23,021 nt of DNA from Firmicutes bacterium CAG:822 (GTDB lineage Bacteria; Bacillota_I; Bacilli_A; RF39; UBA660), in NCBI GenBank assembly GCA_000432855.1, contig HF990856.1:1-23021 (forward strand), written 5' to 3'. Positions within the stretch are counted from its first letter, which is position 1. Every line of letters begins with the position of its first letter. Of the stretch, positions 1 to 9,272 are shown piece after piece. The notes below the pieces were generated by a model. The model had not been told where the DNA came from and ran no database searches. It saw only the letters and a program-made list of their open reading frames with translations. Both the position numbers and the translations under genes were made by a program.

Positions 1-33
1 TGTTTCATCAATATTTTCTTTAATTTGTATCAT
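1..33 (-). CDS. Start of an unknown gene, cut by the window edge
   Basis: An ATG at 33-31 on the minus strand follows a strong ribosome binding site (AAGGAGG, 7 nt upstream) and opens a frame of 11 codons, MIQIKENIDET, that runs off the left edge. The good binding site and the divergent position relative to glmS support a real gene start. The fragment is too short to assign a family. Confidence 0.6.
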   Translation of the reverse strand, partial: MIQIKENIDET

Positions 34-103
34 ATTTTTCCCTCCTTTTTTGCTCCTACTATAGATTAATATACGGTGTAAAACCCAAATTTCCTTTTTT
101 AAT

Positions 104-132
104 TTGACATTTTTCTTTTAATCACATAAAAT
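104..132 (+). promoter_or_regulatory. Promoter of glmS
   Basis: A consensus -35 box TTGACA (104-109) and a -10 box TAAAAT (127-132) are separated by 17 bp, as expected for the housekeeping sigma factor. Transcription should begin near 139, so the glmS ribozyme lies entirely in the 5' leader. The ATG at 131 lies inside the -10 box and cannot be a translation start from this promoter. Confidence 0.8.
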
Positions 133-169
133 GATAACAAAGGATAGATACTACAAGGAGGTCAATTAT

Positions 170-305
170 CTTATCTTAGCGCCAGAACCTAAACGGTTGA
201 CGAGGATGATAGTTATCGAAAATTCGGCGGATACTATCACGGTGGGAATCGTTAAATATATGACAAAACATAAAATCAATATTATGCACAAAACATATAT
301 TCCAA
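170..305 (+). ncRNA. glmS ribozyme (glucosamine-6-phosphate responsive)
   Basis: The leader of glmS carries the invariant segments of the glmS self-cleaving ribozyme: AGCGCCAGAAC at 178-188, GTTGACGAGGA, TTATCGAA and TTCGGCGGAT. The expected cleavage site is between A178 and G179. TGATAGT pairs with ACTATCA across the core, and a CATAA/TTATG stem (269-273 with 282-286) matches the 3' P4.1 hairpin. In the family, glucosamine-6-phosphate acts as cofactor for cleavage, which destabilises the mRNA and lowers GlmS synthesis. The 3' boundary is approximate. Confidence 0.93.
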
Positions 306-327
306 ATTTAGTATAAAGGAGATTTTT

Positions 328-2130
328 ATGTGTGGTATTGTTGGTAGCGTCAGCACCAAAACAAATATAATACCTATTCTTTTAGACGGCTTAAAAACCC
401 TCGAATACCGTGGATATGACTCAGCTGGTTTAAGCTATATAAAAGATGGTAATTTAATTATAAATAAAGTAAAAGGTCGCGTTAAAGACCTTGAAGAACA
501 TATATCTAAAGAAAGTAATGCAAACATTGGAATTGCTCATACTAGATGGGCTACTCACGGAAAAGTAAACGAAACTAATGCCCATCCTCATAACGTCGGA
601 AGTGTTACCATTGTCCATAATGGTATAATTGAAAACTTTAGTAAATTAAAACATAAATTAGAAGACAAAGGATATAAATTTAAATCTGAAGCCGATACCG
701 AAATTGCTGCTGGATTACTAGATTATTATTATAAAAAATATGAAAATATCGATAAAGCTATCCAAAAATTTATGAAAAAAGTCGATGGTAGTTATGCCAT
801 ATGTATGATAATAAATGACGATCCAAATACTATTTATGTTATAAAAAAAGATAGCCCTTTAATCATTGGTACAGGATATGACACCAATTATATTGCCAGT
901 GATGTTCCAGCTATATTGAAATATACTAAAAATTATTACATCTTAGAAGATTACGAATACGGAAAAGTAACTGCAAATAATATAACTATTTATGACAAAG
1001 AAGGAAATATTTTAAATAAACAGTTAAAAGAATATCAAGGTAGTGACTTAACATCTGATAAAGGTATATATGAACATTATATGTTAAAAGAAATCATGGA
1101 ACAAAGTGCCACCATCAGAAAAACCGTAAATCCATATATAAATAGTATAGAAGATTTACTAAAACTACCGGATCTAACAAAATATGAAAGAATTGATATC
1201 ATTGCCTGTGGTACTGCTATGCATGCTGGACTAGCTGCTAAATACTTATTTGAAGAATATACAAATACTAAATGTGAAGTATTATTAGCTAGTGAATATA
1301 GATATCAAAATAACTTTTTAAACAATAAAGTTCTATCGATATTCATATCACAATCAGGTGAAACTGCTGATACTTTGGCTGCATTAAAAAAAGTTAAAGA
1401 AGCTAATTGTGACACATTAGGTATTGTAAACGTTAAAGAAAGTTCTATTGCTAGAGCTTTAGATAAAGTCTTATATACTGAAGCCGGCACTGAAATAGCT
1501 GTTGCTTCAACTAAAGCTTATACCGCCCAGGTAGCCTTACTTTCTACTTTAGCTCTCGCCCATGCCTATAGAACAAAATCAATAGAAGAAGAAAAAATAA
1601 TTAAAATATTAGAAGAATTTAGAGGTATCACATCTATATTAAATGAAGTATTAGAAAACACCAAAACTTATGAAAATATTGCTAAAGAAATTTATGAAAA
1701 AAGTGATGTTTTCTATATTGGCAGAGGTCTAGATTATGCCCTAGCTATGGAAGGATCATTAAAATTAAAAGAAATTTCATATATTCATAGTGAAGCTTAT
1801 GCGGCTGGTGAATTAAAACATGGAACTATCTCTTTAATCACCAAAGAAACTCCAGTATTCGCCTCTGCTACTAATAAAAAAATAAACGCTAAAACAATTA
1901 GTAATTTAAAAGAAGTTATTGCTAGAGGGGCCAATTGCTACTTAATTACTGATGAAGATATTAAAGATGATAGCTTTAAACAAATTATTCAAATTAAAAA
2001 AGTAAGTATGTTTTTAAAACCATTACTTACCATTATACCTTATCAACTAATTGCCTATTATACCGCCAAATTAAAAGGTTGCGATATTGATAAACCGCGT
2101 AACTTAGCTAAATCAGTTACCGTAGAATAA
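328..2130 (+). CDS. glmS: Glutamine--fructose-6-phosphate aminotransferase (isomerizing)
   Basis: GlmS converts fructose-6-phosphate and glutamine into glucosamine-6-phosphate, the entry step to UDP-GlcNAc and cell wall synthesis, in the cytoplasm. The 600-aa protein starts MCGIVG, giving the N-terminal nucleophile Cys2 of class II glutamine amidotransferases, and contains HTRWATHG and the HNGIIEN glutaminase motif. Two SIS sugar-isomerase domains follow (SQSGETADT at 341-349 in the first), and it ends in the conserved KPRNLAKSVTVE. The length matches the family. The start has AAAGGAG 7 nt upstream and lies just behind the glmS ribozyme, so product feedback on the mRNA is expected. It is transcribed alone, diverging from the left-edge gene, and ends at a hairpin terminator. 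Confidence 0.98.
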   Translation: MCGIVGSVSTKTNIIPILLDGLKTLEYRGYDSAGLSYIKDGNLIINKVKGRVKDLEEHISKESNANIGIAHTRWATHGKVNETNAHPHNVGSVTIVHNGIIENFSKLKHKLEDKGYKFKSEADTEIAAGLLDYYYKKYENIDKAIQKFMKKVDGSYAICMIINDDPNTIYVIKKDSPLIIGTGYDTNYIASDVPAILKYTKNYYILEDYEYGKVTANNITIYDKEGNILNKQLKEYQGSDLTSDKGIYEHYMLKEIMEQSATIRKTVNPYINSIEDLLKLPDLTKYERIDIIACGTAMHAGLAAKYLFEEYTNTKCEVLLASEYRYQNNFLNNKVLSIFISQSGETADTLAALKKVKEANCDTLGIVNVKESSIARALDKVLYTEAGTEIAVASTKAYTAQVALLSTLALAHAYRTKSIEEEKIIKILEEFRGITSILNEVLENTKTYENIAKEIYEKSDVFYIGRGLDYALAMEGSLKLKEISYIHSEAYAAGELKHGTISLITKETPVFASATNKKINAKTISNLKEVIARGANCYLITDEDIKDDSFKQIIQIKKVSMFLKPLLTIIPYQLIAYYTAKLKGCDIDKPRNLAKSVTVE

Positions 2131-2159
2131 AACCTGAAGCTTTATGCCTCAGGTTTTTT
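2130..2159. terminator. Terminator between glmS and clpC
   Basis: AAACCTGA (2130-2137) pairs with TCAGGTTT (2149-2156), followed by a T-run on the plus strand. It begins at the glmS stop and abuts the convergent clpC stop. The A residues on the left arm may let it also work, more weakly, for clpC. Confidence 0.8.
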
Positions 2160-4449
2160 ATACTTCTTGTTTCAAATCTTTAATATAAACATCTTCCTTA
2201 CCATCGATAATCTTATCAATAACAATTGTCTCTATTTTATCTTTAATAATCTTAGCTATCTTTCTAGCTCCATACTCCTCATAATTAGATAGACTGACAA
2301 TTTCATTTTCTACCTCTTTAGAAATTCTAATCTTTATCTTATCACTATATTTATCTTTAAACTCTTTTAATTGCATTCTCACAATTTTCAAAATATCTTC
2401 TTCATTCAAAGGATTAAAACATATAACCTTATCCACCCTATTCATAAAAGGAATTGAAAAACTATCATTTAATCTCGATATTTTCGTATTCTTATGATTA
2501 AATCCAACATTGATCTCGTGAAAACCAACATTAGATGTCATAATAATTACTACATTATCAAACCTAACAATCTTACCTTTACTATTTTTTGCTTTACCTT
2601 CATCTAGAATTTGCAAAAATAAATTAATAATATTCGTATGCGCTTTTTCTATCTCATCTAAAATAAGTACTGAATAAGGTTTATTTCTAATCTCTTCAAA
2701 AATATTAGTATTATCATCATAGCCAACATATCCTGGTGGCGAACCAATTAATTTACTAATGCTGTGAGCTTCTTTATATTCACTCATATCTAATTTAATT
2801 ATATTTCGCTCACCCACTAAATTATTGCCAAACGTTCTTGCTAATAATGTCTTACCAACTCCTGATGGCCCGCAAAACAAAAATGAATAACACTTATCAT
2901 TAAAACCTAATTTAATTTTTTTAGCCACCTTAGCCACTTCTTTAACTGCTTCATCTTGTCCAATAATCTTCTTACTCAAAATCTTTTCCGTTTGTTTAAT
3001 TAATTTGGCCTTTTCATTTAAAATTTCATAAATAGGTATACCAGTTTTCATATTAATAACTTCCGCCACATCGAGTTTAGTCACCTTTCTACTATGAGTT
3101 TTATAAAGTGATAACTCTAAATTGTTAATCTTATTCATTAACTCAAACTCTTCATTTTTAAAACTGCTAGCCTTATCAAAATCATTATCTAAAATAGCTT
3201 TTTTCTTATTTTTAATAACTTCTTTTAATTTTTTATTATAAGCCCCATATTCTTTTAAATTTTTACTTTCCTTTAAACTGACCTTAGCCGAAACCTCATC
3301 CAAAATATCAATCGATCTATCAGGTTCATTTCGGTTATAAATGTATTTACTAGATAAGTGAATAATTAAATCGATAATCTCTTCATCAATAATAACCTTA
3401 TGAAAACCTTCATAAATCTCTTTTAAATTCATCAGTATACTCTTAACTGTATCTTCACTTGGAGCTTCTATCATCACCTTTTGAAATCTTCTTTCTAAAG
3501 CACTATCTTTCTCAATATATTTTTTATACTCATCCGTAGTCGTCGCCCCAATACATCTAATCTTACCTCTAGCAAGTGCCGGTTTAAATATATTAGAAGC
3601 ATCTATAGCTCCTTCAGCACCTCCCGCACCCACCAAAGTATGAATCTCATCGATAAATAAAATAATATCATCGTTTTCTTCAATCTCTTTAAGTATTTTA
3701 TTCATCCTCTCTTCAAACTCTCCGCGGTATTTAGTCCCAGCCACAGAAGATGCCATATCTAAACTAATAATTCTTTTATTACGTAAAGCAAGTGGCACTT
3801 CACCTCTAACTATCATATTAGCAAGCTCTTCTACAATTGCCGTCTTACCAACTCCGGCCTCACCTATTAATAATGGATTATTCTTACACCTTCTACAAAG
3901 TATTTCCAAAACCCTCTTTATTTCCTCATCTCGGCCCGTTACTGGATCCAAATTACCATTCATAGCCCTCTTATTTAAATCGACTCCAATTTCCTCTATT
4001 AAAAGCTTTTTATGGCTTTTTTTATTAATTATCTTATCTGTAAACTCACTATAAAGCTCATCAATATCAATATCCATACCGATTAATATTCTAATAGCAA
4101 CCCCTTCACCTTCATCGAGAAGGCTTGCAAAAAGATGATTAACCGTCACAACCCCATTATTATTTTCTTTAGCTTCCACCGTTGCATTTTCAATAATTCT
4201 TTTTAAAAGTGGCGTATACAAAAACCACTGACTAGGCTTACTTCCCTTACCTATAATCTTAACAACTTCTTCCTTAAATCTATTATAATCTAAATCAAAA
4301 CTCTTAAGTTTATCACTAATTTCATTATCACCTTTTAATATTGCAAGTAATAAATGTTCAGATGAAACATAAGGATGATTCAACTCATACATTTCCTTTT
4401 TCGCATTAACTAAAACCTTTCTTGCCTCTTCTTCAAAGTTTCCAAACAT
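2158..4449 (-). CDS. clpC: ATP-dependent Clp protease ATPase subunit ClpC
   Basis: This is a two-ring AAA+ unfoldase that feeds substrates to the ClpP peptidase in protein quality control. The 763-aa protein has the ClpN repeat domain (about 1-145), a first AAA module with Walker A GEAGVGKT (196-203) and Walker B ILFIDEIH (263-270), a UVR-like coiled middle segment (about 405-445) typical of ClpC, and a second AAA module with GPSGVGKT (527-534), PPGYVGYD (571-578) and VLILDEIE (594-601). VGF at 648-650 matches the loop that docks ClpP. It is slightly shorter than Bacillus ClpC (about 810 aa). The start has GAGAGGAG upstream. No ctsR, mcsA or mcsB is adjacent and I see no convincing CtsR box, so heat-shock control is not shown here. 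Confidence 0.93.
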   Translation of the reverse strand: MFGNFEEEARKVLVNAKKEMYELNHPYVSSEHLLLAILKGDNEISDKLKSFDLDYNRFKEEVVKIIGKGSKPSQWFLYTPLLKRIIENATVEAKENNNGVVTVNHLFASLLDEGEGVAIRILIGMDIDIDELYSEFTDKIINKKSHKKLLIEEIGVDLNKRAMNGNLDPVTGRDEEIKRVLEILCRRCKNNPLLIGEAGVGKTAIVEELANMIVRGEVPLALRNKRIISLDMASSVAGTKYRGEFEERMNKILKEIEENDDIILFIDEIHTLVGAGGAEGAIDASNIFKPALARGKIRCIGATTTDEYKKYIEKDSALERRFQKVMIEAPSEDTVKSILMNLKEIYEGFHKVIIDEEIIDLIIHLSSKYIYNRNEPDRSIDILDEVSAKVSLKESKNLKEYGAYNKKLKEVIKNKKKAILDNDFDKASSFKNEEFELMNKINNLELSLYKTHSRKVTKLDVAEVINMKTGIPIYEILNEKAKLIKQTEKILSKKIIGQDEAVKEVAKVAKKIKLGFNDKCYSFLFCGPSGVGKTLLARTFGNNLVGERNIIKLDMSEYKEAHSISKLIGSPPGYVGYDDNTNIFEEIRNKPYSVLILDEIEKAHTNIINLFLQILDEGKAKNSKGKIVRFDNVVIIMTSNVGFHEINVGFNHKNTKISRLNDSFSIPFMNRVDKVICFNPLNEEDILKIVRMQLKEFKDKYSDKIKIRISKEVENEIVSLSNYEEYGARKIAKIIKDKIETIVIDKIIDGKEDVYIKDLKQEV

Positions 4450-4522
4450 GTTTTAGCTCCTCTCTAATATATCCTATGTTTATATTGGTCATCTTTGAAA
4501 AGTTTTATTCGGCAAAATATTC

Positions 4523-4545
4523 AAAAAAAGAAAGCCTAAGCTTTC
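4523..4545 (-). terminator. Terminator overlapping the end of the 525-aa membrane protein gene
   Basis: On the minus strand the stem GAAAGC/GCTTTC with a 4-nt loop is followed by seven T. The stem contains the last codons and stop of the upstream gene (4536-6113), an economical arrangement that recurs in this window. Confidence 0.85.
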
Positions 4546-6113
4546 CTATATAATTTGCACTTCCTTAATACTACCATCATCTTATTAAAATCAGGTATTT
4601 GTAAATTATCTACTGCCATATCTTCATTATCTTCTACTACCTTAAGACTAACACCCCTCATTAATCTATATTTAATAACAGTATCAAGCGTAGATTGAAT
4701 ATCCAAAATATTTAAATTATCAACCAAATCGACAGTCTTTTCTTCACTCATCTCTCTAACAAGCTTTGGACTTTCGACTTCACTAATTACCTTAATTGGT
4801 GACTCTAAAGTAAACTCAGGCTTTAATAAATCTGGTTTAACCTTAGATTCTTCTAAGTCTTTATTAATAAATTTATTTGTAAAATGTTCCTCTTTAACTT
4901 CAGGTTTTTCTGGTTTAATATCATTGATAAACTTATTAACTGATTCGCTGGCTTTATTTAAAGTACTCAAAGCCGCATCTTTTTTATCTAAAACACTCTT
5001 TTGAAAAGAAGTACTAATAGTTTCTTCCATTGGTTTTAATAAATTAGGTTTTTCTAAAGAATGATTAACAGGCTCACTCTTATCTTTAGGAAGTAAAACA
5101 CCTTTGTTCTTCTGTTTCTTATTCTTTTTCAACTTTGAGGGCTTAATTCTCTTGCCAAATTCACTAAGTTTATTCTTAATATCCACATCTTTAACTTCAG
5201 GTTTTTCTTCATTATCGATAACCAATGTTTCATTATGTACTGGCTCTACTCTATTAAATAAGATTTCATTTTCACCTACAGGCTTTTCTAACGACACTTG
5301 ATTACCAAACATTTCCTCAAACTGTACATCATGTTTCTCATCAGGTACATTAAGGGTAATTGACTCTAGTTTATCCACATCAAATTTAAAAGGCTTTAAT
5401 TTTGGCTTACTAGTCTTACTCTTATCAGCCACATTTATATAACCTACTTTAGTGTTGTCAATTTCAATATTTTTAATTAAACCCAAAGTGTTTTTTGTCT
5501 TAGTTTTTTCCAAATTAGTAATTTGTTCACTAATATCTTCAGCTAAAGGAGTACTTCTTTTATCTAAAATATCAGTAACCTTATTAATACCATTAATAAT
5601 AAGTATTGCAATCACTTGTAAAGTAAATGTTCCAATTAATAGCTGCATCAATGTCAAAACATCACTATTTGTATAAAGAGCATTATCCGCATATATATTA
5701 ATATTATTAGACCTAATAACTGTCAAAGTTAAAACAAACAACATTTGAATAACCGCAAAAGCCGTAATATTGATAATCTTATTAATTCTATACATTTTCT
5801 TACTAAAGAAACTAACTAAAGCAATGATCGAACACAAAACCACTACGACAAACAAAGTTATAAAATTAGGAAAATATAATGTCATAAATAAACCATTCAT
5901 CAGATTATCAAAAAGTTCAAATATAACTTCCCCACCAATATATAAAACAAATATAATAACTAATAAATAGACAAAGACAAATGCTTTTTTACCATGCTTT
6001 TTCTGAAGTAAAAATATAATTGCCGGAACTAGTAATAAAATAATAAAAAGTGGGTGCTGCAAAATATTATCAAAAAGAACGCCAAACTTTTCTAAAAGCG
6101 ATAATTCTTCCAA
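4536..6113 (-). CDS. Membrane protein with long charged cytoplasmic tail, function unknown
   Basis: I do not recognise this 525-aa protein. The first ~175 residues form about six hydrophobic segments. The remainder is a lysine- and glutamate-rich, probably disordered cytoplasmic tail with recurring KPxLLKP-like phrases (EKPNLLKP, VKPDLLKP), a basic cluster near KLKKNKKQKNKG, and a short folded-looking C-terminus rich in hydrophobics. The start codon is TTG, supported by GAGGTGGGAG immediately upstream. It lies 35 bp behind the flippase gene on the same strand and ends in a terminator, so it is probably the last gene of that transcript. A link to envelope assembly is only suggested by the neighbour. 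Confidence 0.75.
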   Translation of the reverse strand: MEELSLLEKFGVLFDNILQHPLFIILLLVPAIIFLLQKKHGKKAFVFVYLLVIIFVLYIGGEVIFELFDNLMNGLFMTLYFPNFITLFVVVVLCSIIALVSFFSKKMYRINKIINITAFAVIQMLFVLTLTVIRSNNINIYADNALYTNSDVLTLMQLLIGTFTLQVIAILIINGINKVTDILDKRSTPLAEDISEQITNLEKTKTKNTLGLIKNIEIDNTKVGYINVADKSKTSKPKLKPFKFDVDKLESITLNVPDEKHDVQFEEMFGNQVSLEKPVGENEILFNRVEPVHNETLVIDNEEKPEVKDVDIKNKLSEFGKRIKPSKLKKNKKQKNKGVLLPKDKSEPVNHSLEKPNLLKPMEETISTSFQKSVLDKKDAALSTLNKASESVNKFINDIKPEKPEVKEEHFTNKFINKDLEESKVKPDLLKPEFTLESPIKVISEVESPKLVREMSEEKTVDLVDNLNILDIQSTLDTVIKYRLMRGVSLKVVEDNEDMAVDNLQIPDFNKMMVVLRKCKLYRKA

Positions 6114-6148
6114 ACTCCCACCTCATTCCTATAAATATTTTATCATAT

Positions 6149-7801
6149 TTATGCTGTTTTTTTCAGCTTTTTTAAACCTTTAAACTTAGAAAGTATTTTA
6201 TTTACAAAATCCTTACCAACAATATCAGAAATCGTATTAGATTTATAAGCCACAAAGAAATAAATTGCTATACCAACTATACCATATAAAATAATGTATA
6301 AAATAGAACCAAAACGACTTACTGAATAACTTGGAATAAATAAATTCATAATTGATAATCCTAATATCATAATAAGGGTACACATAACAACCTTAATCAA
6401 AGTCCTAATCGTTTGTAAATAATTAATATTAGTTTCCTTTTTCACCTTTCGAAGTAGATAAATTGAAGCCGTTGTATCAATCAAAATATTTAATGTTATT
6501 GTCGCATAATATGACTCTAGTCCAAGGAAACTAAATAAATGCATAAATGGTACATTAAGTAGAATCTTAAATATTAAAGAACCACCTAAAGCTGTAACCG
6601 TAGCTTTAGTATTATTCATCGTTTGATTAGTATTTACCATCACTGAACAAATAGAAAGTGGTATTTGCGATAATATTAATAGTTTAAAGATTGAACTATT
6701 AAGTTCATCATAACCATAAAATACCGTCCATACTGCTTGCGACATAAAACTAATACCAACAGAAAGTGGTATAACCACTAAAAATAAACTTTGTAAAGCC
6801 TGAGTTATTTTACCATTAACCTCTTTAATATTTTTAACCGCCCAAGCCGAAGCAATCGTCGGAATTAAACTTGTAATAATACCTGTTGAAATAGACATAA
6901 CTATCATATTAAGTTTAGAACCCCATGTTTGAATAACACTAACAACGTTCTCGCTGATAGCCGTCGTATAACCAAGTCCAACTAATCCTTTAACAACCGT
7001 AAATACATCAACTAAAACATAAACCGATTGTAATAAAGAAATAACGACAAATGGCATTGCATAAAAAATAATTTTTCTAATTAAATCTTTATCTGTTATT
7101 TTCTTTTCAGCCAAAGTTGCTTTTTCATGACGTTTTAAATCTTTAGCCTTTTTTATCTTCAAAAATACATAGAAATATGCGACTAAAGCTCCAACCGTTG
7201 CACCAAAAACCGCCACTCCAACTGCTGTATTTAAAGATAAATTAAACACTTTCAAAGTTAAAAAACTACCAGCTAAAATAACAATAACCCTAGCTAATTG
7301 TTCTAATATATCAGCTATAGATGATACCTGCATAATCTTATGACCTTGTAAATATCCTTTAGATACACTTAAAAATGGCACCACTAAAACAGCTGTCGAA
7401 ATAACTCTAATAACCATAGCAACATCTTCTGTACTATTACCACCTTCAACTCCACCAATAATCATATTAGCTACCTCAGGAGCAAAAATAAATAATACCA
7501 AAAACGAAATAACACATAATATAGAAATAACTTTTAAACCAATTTTAAAAACTCTTTCCTTAGTATTATAAAACTTCATCTCGTTGTATTCACTAACTAC
7601 TTTACTCATCGCCACTGGAATACCAGAAGTTGCTAAATTTAAAAATACATTATAAATTGAATAAGCATAACTATATAAAGCTCCGCCCTGTGTTCCAATT
7701 ATCGCATAAAACGGAATAACATACACAAGTCCGATAACTTTACATATAACAATCCCAATTACCGAAATTGCCGCGCCAGCTAAAAAGCCAGTTCTTTTCA
7801 T
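6149..7801 (-). CDS. Lipid II flippase / polysaccharide transporter of the YtgP (MurJ) - SpoVB family
   Basis: The 550-aa protein is almost entirely membrane segments (about 14) and begins MKRTGFLAGAAISVIG, followed by a YVIPFYAIIGTQGGALYSYAY segment (split here by reading: motif about residues 27-47) characteristic of the Firmicutes YtgP/SpoVB branch of the MOP flippase superfamily. Members translocate undecaprenyl-linked precursors such as lipid II across the membrane for wall synthesis. Its presence argues for a walled bacterium. The start ATG has AGGTAGGTG upstream, a site that overlaps the stop of the Cse60-like gene, so the two are probably translated from one mRNA. The exact substrate (lipid II versus another polyprenyl sugar) cannot be told from sequence. 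Confidence 0.9.
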   Translation of the reverse strand: MKRTGFLAGAAISVIGIVICKVIGLVYVIPFYAIIGTQGGALYSYAYSIYNVFLNLATSGIPVAMSKVVSEYNEMKFYNTKERVFKIGLKVISILCVISFLVLFIFAPEVANMIIGGVEGGNSTEDVAMVIRVISTAVLVVPFLSVSKGYLQGHKIMQVSSIADILEQLARVIVILAGSFLTLKVFNLSLNTAVGVAVFGATVGALVAYFYVFLKIKKAKDLKRHEKATLAEKKITDKDLIRKIIFYAMPFVVISLLQSVYVLVDVFTVVKGLVGLGYTTAISENVVSVIQTWGSKLNMIVMSISTGIITSLIPTIASAWAVKNIKEVNGKITQALQSLFLVVIPLSVGISFMSQAVWTVFYGYDELNSSIFKLLILSQIPLSICSVMVNTNQTMNNTKATVTALGGSLIFKILLNVPFMHLFSFLGLESYYATITLNILIDTTASIYLLRKVKKETNINYLQTIRTLIKVVMCTLIMILGLSIMNLFIPSYSVSRFGSILYIILYGIVGIAIYFFVAYKSNTISDIVGKDFVNKILSKFKGLKKLKKTA

Positions 7802-7809
7802 ACAAACAC

Positions 7810-7977
7810 CTACCTATATACAATTAAAGCCGAAAAACAATATATTTGTTCTTCGGATACCGCTATAGCAGTTGAAAACTTTATATCGATTATCTCAGGT
7901 TCCTCTTCCGAAATAAACCTATTAATAACCTCTTCTAAATCTTTTTCATGACCTTCGTCAAAAACTTTTACTTTCAT
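7810..7977 (-). CDS. Cse60-like small protein (DUF2758 family)
   Basis: A 55-aa frame, starting MKVKVFDEGHEKDLEEVIN and ending EEQIYCFSALIVYR, has the layout of the Bacillus Cse60 family (Spore_Cse60/DUF2758): an MKVKVFxxxHEKDLE start, a central DIKFxxA strand and a C-terminal QIYCFSALIxY. The founding member is a sporulation-compartment protein of unknown function; relatives occur in bacteria not known to sporulate. The binding site is weak (GGTGAT). Its stop lies 8 bp before the flippase start, which suggests co-transcription. Confidence 0.85.
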   Translation of the reverse strand: MKVKVFDEGHEKDLEEVINRFISEEEPEIIDIKFSTAIAVSEEQIYCFSALIVYR

Positions 7978-8023
7978 ATTATATCACCATTTAAAATATA
8001 ACAAAATTTTTAAACTCAAAATG

Positions 8024-8049
8024 TCAAAAAAAGGAGAGTTTATCTCCTT
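8024..8049 (-). terminator. Terminator of the M23 peptidase gene
   Basis: On the minus strand AAGGAGA and TCTCCTT form a 7-bp stem followed by a long T-run. The stem begins at the stop codon of the peptidase gene. Confidence 0.9.
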
Positions 8050-9259
8050 ATCTATTACCATAATATGATGTAAAATAAACTCCTTTTGATGGAATATTTT
8101 TAATATAATTGTTTGGATTCTGTCTTCCACTATTTGTAGTATGTAATCCATTAAATACATTCAAATGAACATGAACACCAAAAGCACACTCATCTTCACG
8201 ATTAAGGCCACCCATAGAGCCTAATTTAGTATCTGGATAAACAACTTGATTTTTCTTAACATTAACGCTTGTCATATGCCAATAAGAAGTCGTATAACCA
8301 AGTCCATTATGATAAACATAAACAATATGATTACCACACTGTCTATTTCCAGAAGGATATCTTATTGCAACAACAGTTCCAGAAGCCACCGGATAAACAG
8401 GATCACCATAATTACTATTAGAAAAATCTACACCAGTGTGGAAATCTTCTAAAGAACCATTACCATCCAAATCACGATAACCATAAGCACTAGACACTCT
8501 ACCTCTAGCAATCGGCATATATGTATTACCAGTAACTACTATTCCTCCAGGTCTTGAATTATCAAGTTTTCTTTGACATTGAGTAAGTGTTTCATCATCA
8601 TCACAGCCAAGTGACTTTAAATTATTAATCATACTAATAGTTACTTTATATTCCTCATCTTTATCAAGCATACCCTCAGTTATATTTTCAATTTCTTTAT
8701 TAAGTCTAGCTTCTAAGACCGCAAGTTGTTGTTGTTTTGTATTAAGTTCTTGTTGTTTAGTGCTTAACTCTGATTTTTTATTATCTAATTCTTTAACATC
8801 GTTATTATATTCTTCAATAAGTTTTTCATTGTAATCTCCAAGTTGTTCAGCAACAGAAATTCTATATATAAAATCAGTAAAATCAGTTGCTCCAAAAATA
8901 TATTCCAAATAATTAGAATCACCATTAGTAACCTGAACAAAACTCATAATCTCTTTCATTTGTTCATCTTTTTTATCAATATCCTTTTGAATTTGTTCAA
9001 TCTGATTAGAAATAGATTCTAATTGATTTTCTATACTAGAAATCTCACTCTCTACTTGTTTTTTTTGTTCTTGCGCTTGATTCCTTTCAGCTTCAGTAAG
9101 CTCTTTTTCCGCTTTAGCCGCATTATAAGCTTTTCTATTTGCTTCTGCTTCAGCTTTTAACTGTCCTAATGTCTTTTCTGCTGCCGCATAACTTGTTGGT
9201 AAAGACATACTAAATAACACAACACCTATTAAAAGTATACTAAATAATTTTATCTTCAT
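8048..9259 (-). CDS. Secreted coiled-coil M23 peptidoglycan endopeptidase (EnvC/CwlO-like layout)
   Basis: The 403-aa protein has a signal peptide (about 1-26, ending in AYAAA-like residues), a long coiled coil (about 30-215, rich in Q/E/K) and a C-terminal M23 (LytM) zinc peptidase domain (about 245-385). The zinc ligands are visible: HTGVD with H274 and D278, a further histidine in SYWHMTS (H328), and HVHL (H363, H365). Such proteins cut peptide cross-links in peptidoglycan during growth or cell separation, with the coiled coil controlling activity. An acidic DLDGNGSLED loop (263-272), resembling a calcium-binding EF-hand/dockerin loop, sits just before the first zinc motif. The start has AGGTGG upstream. 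It lies 13 bp behind the YgjP-like gene and is probably co-transcribed with it. Confidence 0.93.
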   Translation of the reverse strand: MKIKLFSILLIGVVLFSMSLPTSYAAAEKTLGQLKAEAEANRKAYNAAKAEKELTEAERNQAQEQKKQVESEISSIENQLESISNQIEQIQKDIDKKDEQMKEIMSFVQVTNGDSNYLEYIFGATDFTDFIYRISVAEQLGDYNEKLIEEYNNDVKELDNKKSELSTKQQELNTKQQQLAVLEARLNKEIENITEGMLDKDEEYKVTISMINNLKSLGCDDDETLTQCQRKLDNSRPGGIVVTGNTYMPIARGRVSSAYGYRDLDGNGSLEDFHTGVDFSNSNYGDPVYPVASGTVVAIRYPSGNRQCGNHIVYVYHNGLGYTTSYWHMTSVNVKKNQVVYPDTKLGSMGGLNREDECAFGVHVHLNVFNGLHTTNSGRQNPNNYIKNIPSKGVYFTSYYGNR

Positions 9260-9272
9260 ATATCAAACCACC

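Noticed and set aside
131..316. A 61-codon open frame upstream of glmS
   Set aside because: It overlaps the glmS ribozyme, its ATG lies within the -10 box of the promoter, and it has no ribosome binding site.
1305..1490. A minus-strand frame inside glmS
   Set aside because: It is antisense to the conserved SIS domain of glmS and lacks a binding site.
4450..4535. A CtsR operator before clpC
   Set aside because: TTCAAAGATGACCAA on the minus strand is only vaguely like the tandem heptads of the CtsR box, and no ctsR gene is nearby.
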